The notes beneath the pieces are model-generated. The model searched no databases. It worked only from the letters and a program-made list of their open reading frames with translations, and was not told where the DNA came from. DNA of 64,000 bases, taken from Streptomyces sp. CCM_MD2014. GTDB taxonomy: Bacteria; Actinomycetota; Actinomycetes; Streptomycetales; Streptomycetaceae. Each line of letters begins with the position of its first letter. Position 1 is the stretch's first letter. A program made the translations under genes and the position numbers. This document shows positions 39,845 through 48,145 of this stretch, in pieces. The DNA lies in NCBI RefSeq assembly GCF_000772045.1, contig NZ_CP009754.1, positions 6,076,001-6,140,000 on the forward strand, in the 5' to 3' direction.

Positions 39845-40905
39845 CCGGAGCCGACCACGCGCACACCCGGCGCCGCCCGCTGACCGGACCACTGGTCAAG
39901 TCCCTCGTCTTCGTGGTGGTCACCGCCCTCGCCACCACCGTCCTCGGCCTGAGCGTGGCCGGCACCGGTGTGGACTCCGGCACCGGCACCCGCACCTACA
40001 AGGCCCTGTTCACCGACGTCACCGGGCTCGTGGACGGCGACAGCGTGCGGATCTCCGGGGTGAGCGTCGGCGAGGTCACCGACGTACGCGTCGTCGACCG
40101 GCGCACCGCCCAGGTCACCTTCACCGTCCGCGACGACCGCACGCTGCCCCGCTCCACCACCGCCGCCGTGAAGTACCTCAACATGGTCGGTCAGCGCTAC
40201 GTCTCCCTCGGACGCGGCAGCGGCGACCTCACCGGCACCCTCCCCGAGGGCGGCACCGTCCCGCTGGACCGCACCACGCCCGCGCTGGACCTGACCCTGC
40301 TCTTCAACGGCTTCAAGCCGCTGTTCGAGGGGCTGTCCCCGAAGGACGTCAACGAACTCGCCGGATCGATCGTGCAGGTGCTCCAGGGCGAGGGCGCCAC
40401 CGTCGACAGCCTGATCCGCCACATCGGCTCGCTCGGCACGACCGTCGCCGCCAAGGACAAGGTGATCGGCCAGGTCGTCGAGAACCTCACCACCGTCCTG
40501 GACACCCTCAACGACCGCGAGGACGGCTTCGACGACCTCGTCGACACCCTCCAGAAGCTCGTCACCGGCTTCAACCAGGACCGCAAACCCCTCGGCGAGG
40601 CCGTCGCCGCCATGGGCGACCTGACCACCGTCACGGCCGGCCTCCTGGAGGACGGACGCGCCCCCCTCAAGAAGGACATCCGCGAACTGGGCCGGCTCTC
40701 CACCACCCTCGGCGAGCACACCCCGCAGATCGAGGACTTCCTCGAGAACAGCCCCGCCAAGATGACCGCCCTGACCCGACTGTCCTCCTACGGCTCGTGG
40801 TTCAACCTCTACCTCTGCGAGGCGCGCGTGAGCGGAGTGACCACCTCCGACGGTTCGAAGCCGCCGACCGGCATCGCGATCACCGAATCGAGGTGCCGCG
40901 GATGA
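39841..40905 (+). CDS. Mce family protein 2 (MceB-like)
   Basis: 354 residues. Membrane anchor at about 17-36, MlaD domain ALFTDVTGLVDGDSVRISGVSVGEVTDVRVV (48-78), then helices with repeated leucines. C-terminus ends in SSYGSWFNLYLCEARVSG, the Mce tail motif with a cysteine. Overlaps both neighbours by four bases. Confidence 0.9.
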   Translation: MTGADHAHTRRRPLTGPLVKSLVFVVVTALATTVLGLSVAGTGVDSGTGTRTYKALFTDVTGLVDGDSVRISGVSVGEVTDVRVVDRRTAQVTFTVRDDRTLPRSTTAAVKYLNMVGQRYVSLGRGSGDLTGTLPEGGTVPLDRTTPALDLTLLFNGFKPLFEGLSPKDVNELAGSIVQVLQGEGATVDSLIRHIGSLGTTVAAKDKVIGQVVENLTTVLDTLNDREDGFDDLVDTLQKLVTGFNQDRKPLGEAVAAMGDLTTVTAGLLEDGRAPLKKDIRELGRLSTTLGEHTPQIEDFLENSPAKMTALTRLSSYGSWFNLYLCEARVSGVTTSDGSKPPTGIAITESRCRG

Positions 40906-41951
40906 AGCGCCCCCGCCCCCGTGTCAAGCCGGTCAAGGAACGCAACCCCGTCGCCGTCGGCATCGCCGGACTGCTCGCCCTCACCCTGCTGGCCCTCCTC
41001 GCCTACAACGTGGACCGGCTCCCGTTCGGCGGCGGCACCACCTACAGCGCCGACTTCTCCGAGGCCGCCGGCCTGGACGAGGGCGACGAGGTGCGCATCG
41101 CCGGGGTCAAGGTCGGCCAGGTCACCGGCGTCGCGCTGGACGGCGCCAAGGTCAAGGTCAGCTTCGAGGTCGAGGACGCCTGGGTCGGCGACCGCACGAC
41201 CGCCGCCATCGCCATCAAGACGGTCCTGGGCGACAAGTACCTGGCACTCGACCCGCTCGGCTCCGGCCGCCAGGACCCCGGCACCCGCATCCCGCTCGCC
41301 CGCACCACCTCCCCCTACGACGTGACCCAGGCCTTCCAGGACCTGAGCGGCACCGTCGACGCCATCGACACCGGGAAGCTCGCGGAGAGCTTCGAGACCA
41401 TCTCCGACACCTTCAAGGACTCACCGCCGCACGTGCGCAAGGCCGCCACCGGACTGTCCGACCTGTCGAAGTCGATCTCGAAGCGCGACGCGAAGCTGTC
41501 CGAACTCCTCAAGGGCAGCGCCAGGTTCACCAAGACGCTGGAGAACAGGAAGTCCAGCTTCGAGACCCTCATCGAGGACGGCGGCCCCCTGCTCGGCGAA
41601 CTCCGCGACCGCCGCACCGCCATCAGCGCCCTGCTCAAGGGCAGCCAGGACCTCGGCACCGAACTCGGCGGCCTCGTCAAGGACAACGAGAAGCAGCTCG
41701 GCCCCACCCTCAAGGCGCTCGGCCGCGTCACCACCGTCCTGGAGAAGAACAACACCCAACTCGGCGAGACCCTCGCCCTGGTCGGCCCGTACTACCGGCT
41801 GGTCGGCAACACCCTCGGCAACGGCCGCTGGTTCGACAGCTACCTGTGCGGCGTCGTGCCCCGCTCCTACCTGCTCGAGACCTCCCAGCCCGAGACCGGA
41901 TGCCTGCCGCCGAAACAGCCGGCGGCCGCCCAGGGGAGCGGTGCGCGATGA
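40902..41951 (+). CDS. Mce family protein 3 (MceC-like)
   Basis: 349 residues. Basic N-terminus, anchor VAVGIAGLLALTLLALLAYNV, MlaD domain SADFSEAAGLDEGDEVRIAGVKVGQVTGV, tunnel helices with SKSISKRDAKLSELLKGSARFTKTL, and the C-terminal GRWFDSYLCGVVP tail. ATG overlaps the previous stop. Confidence 0.9.
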   Translation: MKRPRPRVKPVKERNPVAVGIAGLLALTLLALLAYNVDRLPFGGGTTYSADFSEAAGLDEGDEVRIAGVKVGQVTGVALDGAKVKVSFEVEDAWVGDRTTAAIAIKTVLGDKYLALDPLGSGRQDPGTRIPLARTTSPYDVTQAFQDLSGTVDAIDTGKLAESFETISDTFKDSPPHVRKAATGLSDLSKSISKRDAKLSELLKGSARFTKTLENRKSSFETLIEDGGPLLGELRDRRTAISALLKGSQDLGTELGGLVKDNEKQLGPTLKALGRVTTVLEKNNTQLGETLALVGPYYRLVGNTLGNGRWFDSYLCGVVPRSYLLETSQPETGCLPPKQPAAAQGSGAR

Positions 41952-42982
41952 CCCGACGCCGGAAGATCCTCACCGGGGTGCTCGCCCTCGTCGTGCTCGC
42001 CGCCGGCGGCCTGGCCGCCGCCCGCGCCCTCGAACCCGACGGCACCCGCGTCACCGCCTACTTCGACCGCGCCATCGGCGTCTACGCCGGCTCCGACCTG
42101 CGCATCCTCGGCGTGCGGGTCGGCGAGGTGGAGTCGGTCGACCCCGAGGGCACCAGGGTCCGCGTCGGCCTCCGCCTGGACGACGGGATCAAGGTCCCCG
42201 AGGACGCGCGGGCGGTCGTCGTCGCGCCGAGCGTCGTCGCCGACCGCTACGTGCAGCTCACCCCCGCCTACCGCGAGGGCCCCGCCCTCGCCGACGGCGC
42301 CGTACTGCCCGCCTCCCGCAACCACGTCCCCGTCGAGATCGACCAGATCTACGACTCCATCACCGAACTCGGCGACGCCCTCGGCCCGGACGGCGCCAAC
42401 GCCGACGGCGCCCTGTCCGACCTGCTGAAGACCGGCGCGGACAACCTCGACGGCAACGGCGAGGCCATCGGTGACGGCGTGGAGGAGTTCGGCAAGGCCG
42501 CCAGGACCCTCGACGGCAGCAGCGGCGACCTGTTCAAGACGCTCGGCAGCCTCCAGACCTTCACCACCATGCTCAAGAACAAGGACACCGACGTCCGCAC
42601 CGCGCAGGAACGCCTGGACGAGGTCGTCGGCTTCTTCGCCGACAACAAGGACGACCTCACCGGCGCCCTGGAGGAACTCGGCAAGGCCCTCGGCCAGGTC
42701 AAGACCTTCATCGAGGACAACCGCGGCGAGCTGAAGAAGAACGTCGACCGGCTCGTCCCCATCACCCGCACCCTGGTCGAGCAACGCGCCTCCCTGGCCG
42801 AGGCGCTGGACGTGGCACCGCTGGCCGCCGGCAACGTCGTGAACGCCTACAACCCCGACACCCGCACCCTCGACGGCCGCGCCAACCTCAACGAGATCAG
42901 CAGCGGCGGACCGCTGCTGCCGCTGCCCGTCGCCGGCGCGACCGGCGATGCGGCCGACGAGGAGAAGGGGGACGGCCGATGA
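41948..42982 (+). CDS. Mce family protein 4 (MceD-like)
   Basis: 344 residues. Anchor ILTGVLALVVLAAGGLAAARAL, MlaD domain AYFDRAIGVYAGSDLRILGVRVGEVESVDPEGTRV, then the pattern PVEIDQIYDSITELGDALGPDGAN found in MceD proteins. C-terminal tail shortened, without the LYLC motif. Four-base overlaps on both sides. Confidence 0.88.
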   Translation: MTRRRKILTGVLALVVLAAGGLAAARALEPDGTRVTAYFDRAIGVYAGSDLRILGVRVGEVESVDPEGTRVRVGLRLDDGIKVPEDARAVVVAPSVVADRYVQLTPAYREGPALADGAVLPASRNHVPVEIDQIYDSITELGDALGPDGANADGALSDLLKTGADNLDGNGEAIGDGVEEFGKAARTLDGSSGDLFKTLGSLQTFTTMLKNKDTDVRTAQERLDEVVGFFADNKDDLTGALEELGKALGQVKTFIEDNRGELKKNVDRLVPITRTLVEQRASLAEALDVAPLAAGNVVNAYNPDTRTLDGRANLNEISSGGPLLPLPVAGATGDAADEEKGDGR

Positions 42983-44136
42983 GACGCGCCACGCTGCCCG
43001 GGGGCCGGGTCGCCGGTGTCGCCGCGGGCGGACTGATCGCCCTCGGCCTCGCCCTCGCCCTCGCCCTCGGCGGGATCCCGGCCGGGATGCCGGGCTTCGA
43101 CGGCATCGAGGACCTGCCGCTGCCCGGCGGCGCCGACCTCGGCGACCACCCCTACACCGTCACCGCGGAACTCCAGGACGTACTGAGCCTGGTCCCGCAC
43201 GCCGCCGTACGGGTCAACGACGTCGCCGTCGGCAGGATCACCGCCATCGAACTCGGCGAGGACGACTGGTCGGCCCGCGTCACCATGGAGATCAACGGCG
43301 ACGTGCGGCTCCCCGCCGACGCCGCCGCCCGGCTCGAACAGTCCAGCCTGCTCGGCGAGAAGTACGTCCAGCTCGTCGCCCCCGCCAAGGAGACCGGAAC
43401 CGGCCGGCTGACCGACGGCAGTGTCATCCCGCTGGCCCGCACCAGCCGCAGCACCGAGGTCGAGGAGGTGTTCGGCGCCCTGTCCCTGCTCCTCAACGGC
43501 GGCGGCGTGGGCCAGCTCAAGACCATCACCCGGGAACTCAACGCCGCGCTCGGCGGCCGCGAACCCGAGGTCCGCTCCATGCTGAAGCGGGTCGACACCC
43601 TGGTGGGGGACCTCGACGACCACCGCGACGACATCACCGACGCCCTCGACGCGGTCAACCGGCTCTCCTCGACCCTCGCCCACCGCAAGGAGGACGTCGG
43701 CACCGTCCTCACCGGCCTCTCGCCCGGACTGAAGACGCTGGAGAAACAGCGCGGCTCCCTGCTGACCATGCTGCGCTCCCTCGACACGCTCTCCGGCGTC
43801 GCCGTCTCCACCATCAACGCGAGCAAGGACGACATGATCGCCGACCTCAAGGCCGTCGCCCCGACGCTGAAGGCGCTCGCCGACGCGGGCACGGACCTGC
43901 CCGACTCGCTCCAGGTGCTGCTGACGTACCCGTTCACCGACGAGGTGCTGCGCGGGGTGAAGGGCGACTACCTGAACACCTACCTGAGCATGGTCGCCGC
44001 ACCGGGGACCGAGGTGATCCCGCCGCTCGTGTCCGAGGACATGCCGTCCCCCGTCCCGTCGAGCGACCCGGCCTCGCCCCTGTCGCTGCCCTCCGTGTCC
44101 GGAACCGGAACCGACTCCGGAGGTGAGCACCGGTGA
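42979..44136 (+). CDS. Mce family protein 5 (MceE-like, no lipobox)
   Basis: 385 residues. The anchor GVAAGGLIALGLALALALGGIPAG has no cysteine, whereas mycobacterial MceE proteins are lipoproteins; here it should stay a membrane anchor. The Mce domain follows (YTVTAELQDVLSLVPHAAVRVNDVAVGRITAIEL, about 54-88), then tunnel helices and the tail VLLTYPFTDEVLRGVKGDYLNTYL, characteristic for MceE. Confidence 0.88.
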   Translation: MRRATLPGGRVAGVAAGGLIALGLALALALGGIPAGMPGFDGIEDLPLPGGADLGDHPYTVTAELQDVLSLVPHAAVRVNDVAVGRITAIELGEDDWSARVTMEINGDVRLPADAAARLEQSSLLGEKYVQLVAPAKETGTGRLTDGSVIPLARTSRSTEVEEVFGALSLLLNGGGVGQLKTITRELNAALGGREPEVRSMLKRVDTLVGDLDDHRDDITDALDAVNRLSSTLAHRKEDVGTVLTGLSPGLKTLEKQRGSLLTMLRSLDTLSGVAVSTINASKDDMIADLKAVAPTLKALADAGTDLPDSLQVLLTYPFTDEVLRGVKGDYLNTYLSMVAAPGTEVIPPLVSEDMPSPVPSSDPASPLSLPSVSGTGTDSGGEHR

Positions 44137-45419
44137 TCACCCCGGCCGTACGGCTGAAGAACCTCGCCTTCCTCCTCATCGCCGTCCTCGCCCTCGCCTT
44201 CCTCGGCATCCGCTACGCCGACCTCGGCCGGTACGTGGGCGTCGCCGACTACTACACCGTGGACGTACAACTGCCGCGCACCGGAGGTCTGTTCACTCAC
44301 TCGGACGTCACCTACCGGGGGGTCTCGGTGGGGCGTGTCGGCCCGATCGACCTCACCGGCGAAGGCGTCGTCGCCGAACTCCGCATCAAGAAGTCCGCGC
44401 CCCGCATCCCCGCCGACACCAAGGCCGTGGTCGCCGGGCTCTCCGCCGTCGGCGAGCAGTACATCGACCTGCGGCCCGAGAGCGACGGCTCCCCCTACCT
44501 CGCCGACGGCACCCGCATCGAACAGGCCGACACCGAGGTGCCCGCGCCCGTCACCGATGTCCTCACCAGCGTCGACGACCTGGTCGGCTCCGTCCCGCTG
44601 GAGAATCTGCGCACGGTCGTCGACGAGTTCGGCAAGGCCTTCGAGGGGCACGGCGACGACCTCCAGGTGCTGCTCGACAACGGCAGCGGCTTCGTCGAGG
44701 CCGCCGACCGCGCCCTGCCCTCCACCACCCGGCTCATCAACGACGGCGAGACCGTCCTGCGCACCCAGGCCCAGGAGGCGCGGGCCATCCGCGACTTCGC
44801 CGTCGGCGCGAAGGACCTGGCCGCAGCCCTCAAGGGCTCCGACGCCGACCTGCGCCGCCTCCTCGCCGTCACCCCCGAGGCCGCCACCCAGGTCAGCGGC
44901 CTGCTGCGGGACCTCGACCCGAGCCTCGGCGTGGTCCTCGCCAACCTGCTCACCACCTCCGAGGTCGCCGTCACCCGGCAGCGCGGCATCGAGGAACTCC
45001 TGGTGAAGTACCCGGCGGCCGTCTCCGCCGGCGCCACCGCCGTCGACGGGGGCACACTCAACCTCGGCCTGGCCGTCACCTTCTTCAGCCCCCTGCCCTG
45101 CACCGAGGGATACGGCGCCACGCGCTACCGCAACGGCCTGGACCTCGGCACGGCTCCCGCCCTCAACACCGACGCCGCCTGCACCGCACCGGCCTCCAGC
45201 GGCAAGAACGTGCGCGGATCGGCCAACGCCCCGAAGGGCGGCGCGGTGCCCGACCCCGCCGAACCCGGCTCCCTGCCCTCGGGCAGCGCCGGTACGCCCG
45301 CGAAGGGTGACGCCTCCCCGGCACTCCCCGGCGCACTGGCCCTGCCCGGACAGAGCGGCGAGGCGCCGGCCGGCCTCACCGGTCTCCTCGCCCCGGCCGG
45401 CACCGGGAGCACCCGGTGA
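44133..45419 (+). CDS. Mce family protein 6 (MceF-like)
   Basis: 428 residues from a GTG. Anchor LKNLAFLLIAVLALAFLGIRYADL, MlaD domain YYTVDVQLPRTGGLFTHSDVTYRGVSVGRVGPIDL, tunnel helices to about 280, then a region with PCTEGYGATRYRNGLD, and a Gly/Ala/Pro-rich C-terminus. The last of the six Mce proteins, coupled to the first Mce-associated gene by GTGA overlap. Confidence 0.9.
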   Translation: MITPAVRLKNLAFLLIAVLALAFLGIRYADLGRYVGVADYYTVDVQLPRTGGLFTHSDVTYRGVSVGRVGPIDLTGEGVVAELRIKKSAPRIPADTKAVVAGLSAVGEQYIDLRPESDGSPYLADGTRIEQADTEVPAPVTDVLTSVDDLVGSVPLENLRTVVDEFGKAFEGHGDDLQVLLDNGSGFVEAADRALPSTTRLINDGETVLRTQAQEARAIRDFAVGAKDLAAALKGSDADLRRLLAVTPEAATQVSGLLRDLDPSLGVVLANLLTTSEVAVTRQRGIEELLVKYPAAVSAGATAVDGGTLNLGLAVTFFSPLPCTEGYGATRYRNGLDLGTAPALNTDAACTAPASSGKNVRGSANAPKGGAVPDPAEPGSLPSGSAGTPAKGDASPALPGALALPGQSGEAPAGLTGLLAPAGTGSTR

Positions 45420-45940
45420 GGCGGGCGCGGATCCTCACCGGGACGGGGCTCGCGCTGGCCCTCGCCTTCTGCGGCACCGGCGCGTGGACGTACACGCAGG
45501 CCCGCACCGACGACGCGCTCGCCTACGGCCGGGAGCGGGACGAGGCGCTCGCCGACGGGCGCGAGGGCATCGCCGTACTCACCACCCTCGACGCCGCCAC
45601 CCGGCAGAGCGCGGAGCGCAGCATCCGGGACTGGCGCGCCGTCTCCACCGGTCCGCTGCGCAAGGAACTCGGCGACACCGAGGCCAAGGCGGGGAGTTCG
45701 GCGCGGGGCACGGTCACCGAGGCCGCCCTCACCGCGCTCGACACGCGCTCCGGCACGGCCAAGCTCATCGCCACCGTGCGCGTCGACATCACCCCCGCGG
45801 GGACCGCCGCGGCGGAGAGGCCGTCCACCGACCGCAAGCGCCTGGAGGCGGTCCTGGCCCGCACGGACGAGGGGGAGTGGAAGGTGAGGGCGCTGAGCGC
45901 GGTGCCGGTCGCGGAGGAGAAGGGCGGCGAGGAACGATGA
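45416..45940 (+). CDS. Mce-associated membrane protein, type A copy 1
   Basis: 174 residues: one anchor (LTGTGLALALAFCGTGAWTYTQA) and a small domain of the Mce-associated kind: a helix with YGRERDEALADGREGIAVLTTLD, then beta strands to VRALSAVPV. Similar in layout and in the words DEAL..G...V..L.TLD and KV.AL to the gene at 46716. Likely an accessory subunit that stabilises the Mce complex, as known for mycobacterial Mas/orphan Mam proteins. Confidence 0.75.
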   Translation: MRRARILTGTGLALALAFCGTGAWTYTQARTDDALAYGRERDEALADGREGIAVLTTLDAATRQSAERSIRDWRAVSTGPLRKELGDTEAKAGSSARGTVTEAALTALDTRSGTAKLIATVRVDITPAGTAAAERPSTDRKRLEAVLARTDEGEWKVRALSAVPVAEEKGGEER

Positions 45941-46689
45941 CACCGACGTGGCTGCGGCGCGGGAGCGCCGCCTCACCGAATTCCGCCGAGCCGGAGCCCG
46001 CTGAGTCGGGCACCGCTGAGCTGGATTCCGCCGAGCCGGAGCCCGCTGAGCCGGGCACCCCTGAGCCGGGCACCCCTGAGCCGGATTCCGCCGAGCCGAC
46101 GCCCGTCGAGTCGGGCACCGCCGAGCCGACGCCCGCCGAGTCCGGGGCCTCCGACCCCGAAGCCGCCGCCCCCCGTCCGCCGAACGGGCGTCTGCGGAAG
46201 GCGGCCCTGGCCGGGACCGCCGCCGTCCTCGTCTTCGGCGGCTGCGGATTCTTCTACGCGGCCCACCAGTTGAGGTCCGAGGCGCCCGCCCGGAACCAGG
46301 CGCTCACCGACACCGAGGCCACCACCCGCGTCGTGGGCGACGTCGGCAACGCCCTCGCCCGGGTGTTCTCCTACACCCCGGACGGCACCGCGGCCGCCGA
46401 ACGCTCCGCGAGCACCGTCCTCGACGGCCGCGCCGCCCGCCAGTACGAGACCCTCTTCGCCCGGGTCCGCGAGGACCTCACCGACCAGCGCGTCACCCTC
46501 AGCACCCGCGCCGTCCGCACCGGAGTGATCGAACTCGACGGCGGCAGGGCCCGCCTGCTGGTCTTCCTCGACCAGACCTCCCGCAAAGGCGAAGGCGACG
46601 CCGAGGCCACCACCGCCGCCGCCCAACTCACCGTCACGGCACGGCTCGACGGCGACCAGTGGCGGATCGTCGACATCAAGGCCCGCTGA
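45937..46689 (+). CDS. Mce-associated membrane protein, type B copy 1, with acidic Pro/Glu repeat
   Basis: 250 residues. Residues about 12-80 are a low-complexity cytoplasmic region of Glu-Pro-Ala-Ser repeats; an anchor follows (LAGTAAVLVFGGCGFFYAA) and an SnoaL-like domain (ARVFSYTPDGTAAAERSASTVLDGRAARQYETLFARV ... DGDQWRIVDIKAR). Type B proteins share NALARVFSY/AVNRLFSY and a closing D-G-x-W-x-[VI] strand. Overlaps the preceding stop by four bases. Confidence 0.75.
   Translation: MTPTWLRRGSAASPNSAEPEPAESGTAELDSAEPEPAEPGTPEPGTPEPDSAEPTPVESGTAEPTPAESGASDPEAAAPRPPNGRLRKAALAGTAAVLVFGGCGFFYAAHQLRSEAPARNQALTDTEATTRVVGDVGNALARVFSYTPDGTAAAERSASTVLDGRAARQYETLFARVREDLTDQRVTLSTRAVRTGVIELDGGRARLLVFLDQTSRKGEGDAEATTAAAQLTVTARLDGDQWRIVDIKAR
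45982..46145 (+). repeat. In-frame tandem repeat coding Glu-Pro-Ala/Ser units
   Basis: Imperfect repeats of 18-24 bases such as GCCGAGCCGGAGCCCGC and GAGCCGGGCACCCCT encode SAEPEPAE, PGTPE and similar units. Length variation between strains is likely because of slippage. Confidence 0.7.
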
Positions 46690-46715
46690 CCATGCGCGGG
46701 AGACTGGAGCACCCC

Positions 46716-47264
46716 ATGAAACGCGCGGTCCGCCTCCTCGGCACCGGCCGGCCCCGGCCCCTCCCGGCCCTGGCCCTCGCCCTCACCCTCGCGGCGGGCG
46801 GCTCCGCGGCCTGGGCCGGTCAGGACTGGTACCGGGCGGCCCACGACGAGCGGGCCGCCTACGCCGCCCAGCGCGACGCGGCACTCTCCGCCGGGGAACA
46901 GGCCGTACAGAACCTGAACACCCTCGACCACCGTGAGCTCGAGCAGGGTCTCGACCTGTGGGAGTCGTCGACGACCGGCGAGCTGCACGAACAACTGGCC
47001 GATGGGCGCGACGAGTTCGCGGCACAGGTGAAGGAGGCGAAGACGGTGAGCACGGCCCGGGTGCTGTCCGGCGCCGTCACCGAACTCGACGACCGCGCAG
47101 GGCGGGCCCGGGTGCTGGTCGCCCTGCGCGTCACCGTCGAGGCGGCCGACGGGGCGAAGACCGACAAGGACAGCCGCATGCTCGGCGAACTCACCCGGAC
47201 CGGCGGCCGGTGGAAGCTGAGCGCCCTGGGCCAGGCACCCGTGGGCGGCACATCGACCGGCTGA
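46716..47264 (+). CDS. Mce-associated membrane protein, type A copy 2
   Basis: 182 residues, anchor PLPALALALTLAAGGSAAWAG, helix YAAQRDAALSAGEQAVQNLNTLD, then the strand-rich part ending KLSALGQAPV. Matches the type A gene at 45416 in layout. GGAG lies six bases before the chosen ATG; an ATG eight codons upstream is possible. Confidence 0.72.
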   Translation: MKRAVRLLGTGRPRPLPALALALTLAAGGSAAWAGQDWYRAAHDERAAYAAQRDAALSAGEQAVQNLNTLDHRELEQGLDLWESSTTGELHEQLADGRDEFAAQVKEAKTVSTARVLSGAVTELDDRAGRARVLVALRVTVEAADGAKTDKDSRMLGELTRTGGRWKLSALGQAPVGGTSTG

Positions 47265-47311
47265 CCCGGTCCCGTACCGAGCGAGCCGGCCGCAGCGAGG
47301 AGGACAGCACC

Positions 47312-48076
47312 ATGTCGACGACCCGTCACCACATCAACCGCCAGCGGCGCCGCCAGGCCCGCGAGACCCGGCCCGCCGCCTCCGCCACGGTCCCGGAACG
47401 CGCCGAGGACGCAGAGCGCGCGGCGGCGCGGGGCCGCACGCGCGGCGCCACGGCCGTCCTGGAGCCCACGGAGGCCGCCACCGCCGGCCCGCCCACGACC
47501 GGGGACGAGCCGAAGGCCCCCAGCCGGGTCCGGCGCCGTCCCCCGCTCCTCGTGGTGCTCTGCGCGCTGACGGTGCTCCTCGGCGGCTTCGCGGGCTGGG
47601 CGCACGCCAAGGCGGAGGGGCTCAGGTCCGAGCCGGCGCGGAGCAACACCGCACTGACCGACCTCGCCCGCACCAGCGAGATCAAGGGACAGGTGGCCAA
47701 GGCCGTCAACCGCCTCTTCTCCTACGACCACACAGACCCCGAGGCCCTGGACAAGGCGGCGGAGGACCTCCTGACCGGCAAGGCCGTCGACCGGCACCGG
47801 GAACTCCTGGCCGACGTCCGCGAACGGGCCGACGCGCAGAAGGCCGTGATCACGACGACGGTCACCGACAGCGCGGTCGAGCGGATCGACGGCGACCGGG
47901 CCCGGGTCCTCGTCTACGCGGACCAGAGCAGCGTCGCCACCAGCGGCAAGAAGACCAAGGCAAGCGAGAAGACCGCACAGGACGAGGGGGTGTACGCGGC
48001 GGCCATGCTCGCCGTCGACGTCGTGCACCGCGACGGACGCTGGCTGGTCTCCGCCCTCGACACCTTCGGCCGCTGA
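47312..48076 (+). CDS. Mce-associated membrane protein, type B copy 2
   Basis: 254 residues. A charged Arg/Ala-rich N-terminal region of about 75 residues, anchor PLLVVLCALTVLLGGFAGWA, then AVNRLFSYDHTDPEALDKAAEDLLTGKAVDRHRELLADVRE and a strand-rich end GRWLVSALDTFG. It repeats the type B design of 45937 without the acidic repeats. AGGAGGAC precedes the ATG. Confidence 0.75.
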   Translation: MSTTRHHINRQRRRQARETRPAASATVPERAEDAERAAARGRTRGATAVLEPTEAATAGPPTTGDEPKAPSRVRRRPPLLVVLCALTVLLGGFAGWAHAKAEGLRSEPARSNTALTDLARTSEIKGQVAKAVNRLFSYDHTDPEALDKAAEDLLTGKAVDRHRELLADVRERADAQKAVITTTVTDSAVERIDGDRARVLVYADQSSVATSGKKTKASEKTAQDEGVYAAAMLAVDVVHRDGRWLVSALDTFGR

Positions 48077-48145
48077 CGGCCGTCCGTGTCCCCCGACCTC
48101 CTCCCGCCCCCCGGACCTCCGACGGATCCGACAGGAGTGACGACC

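Noticed and set aside
45982..46145. CRISPR-like array
   Set aside because: Repeats are contiguous, in frame and code for Glu-Pro units; there are no spacers.
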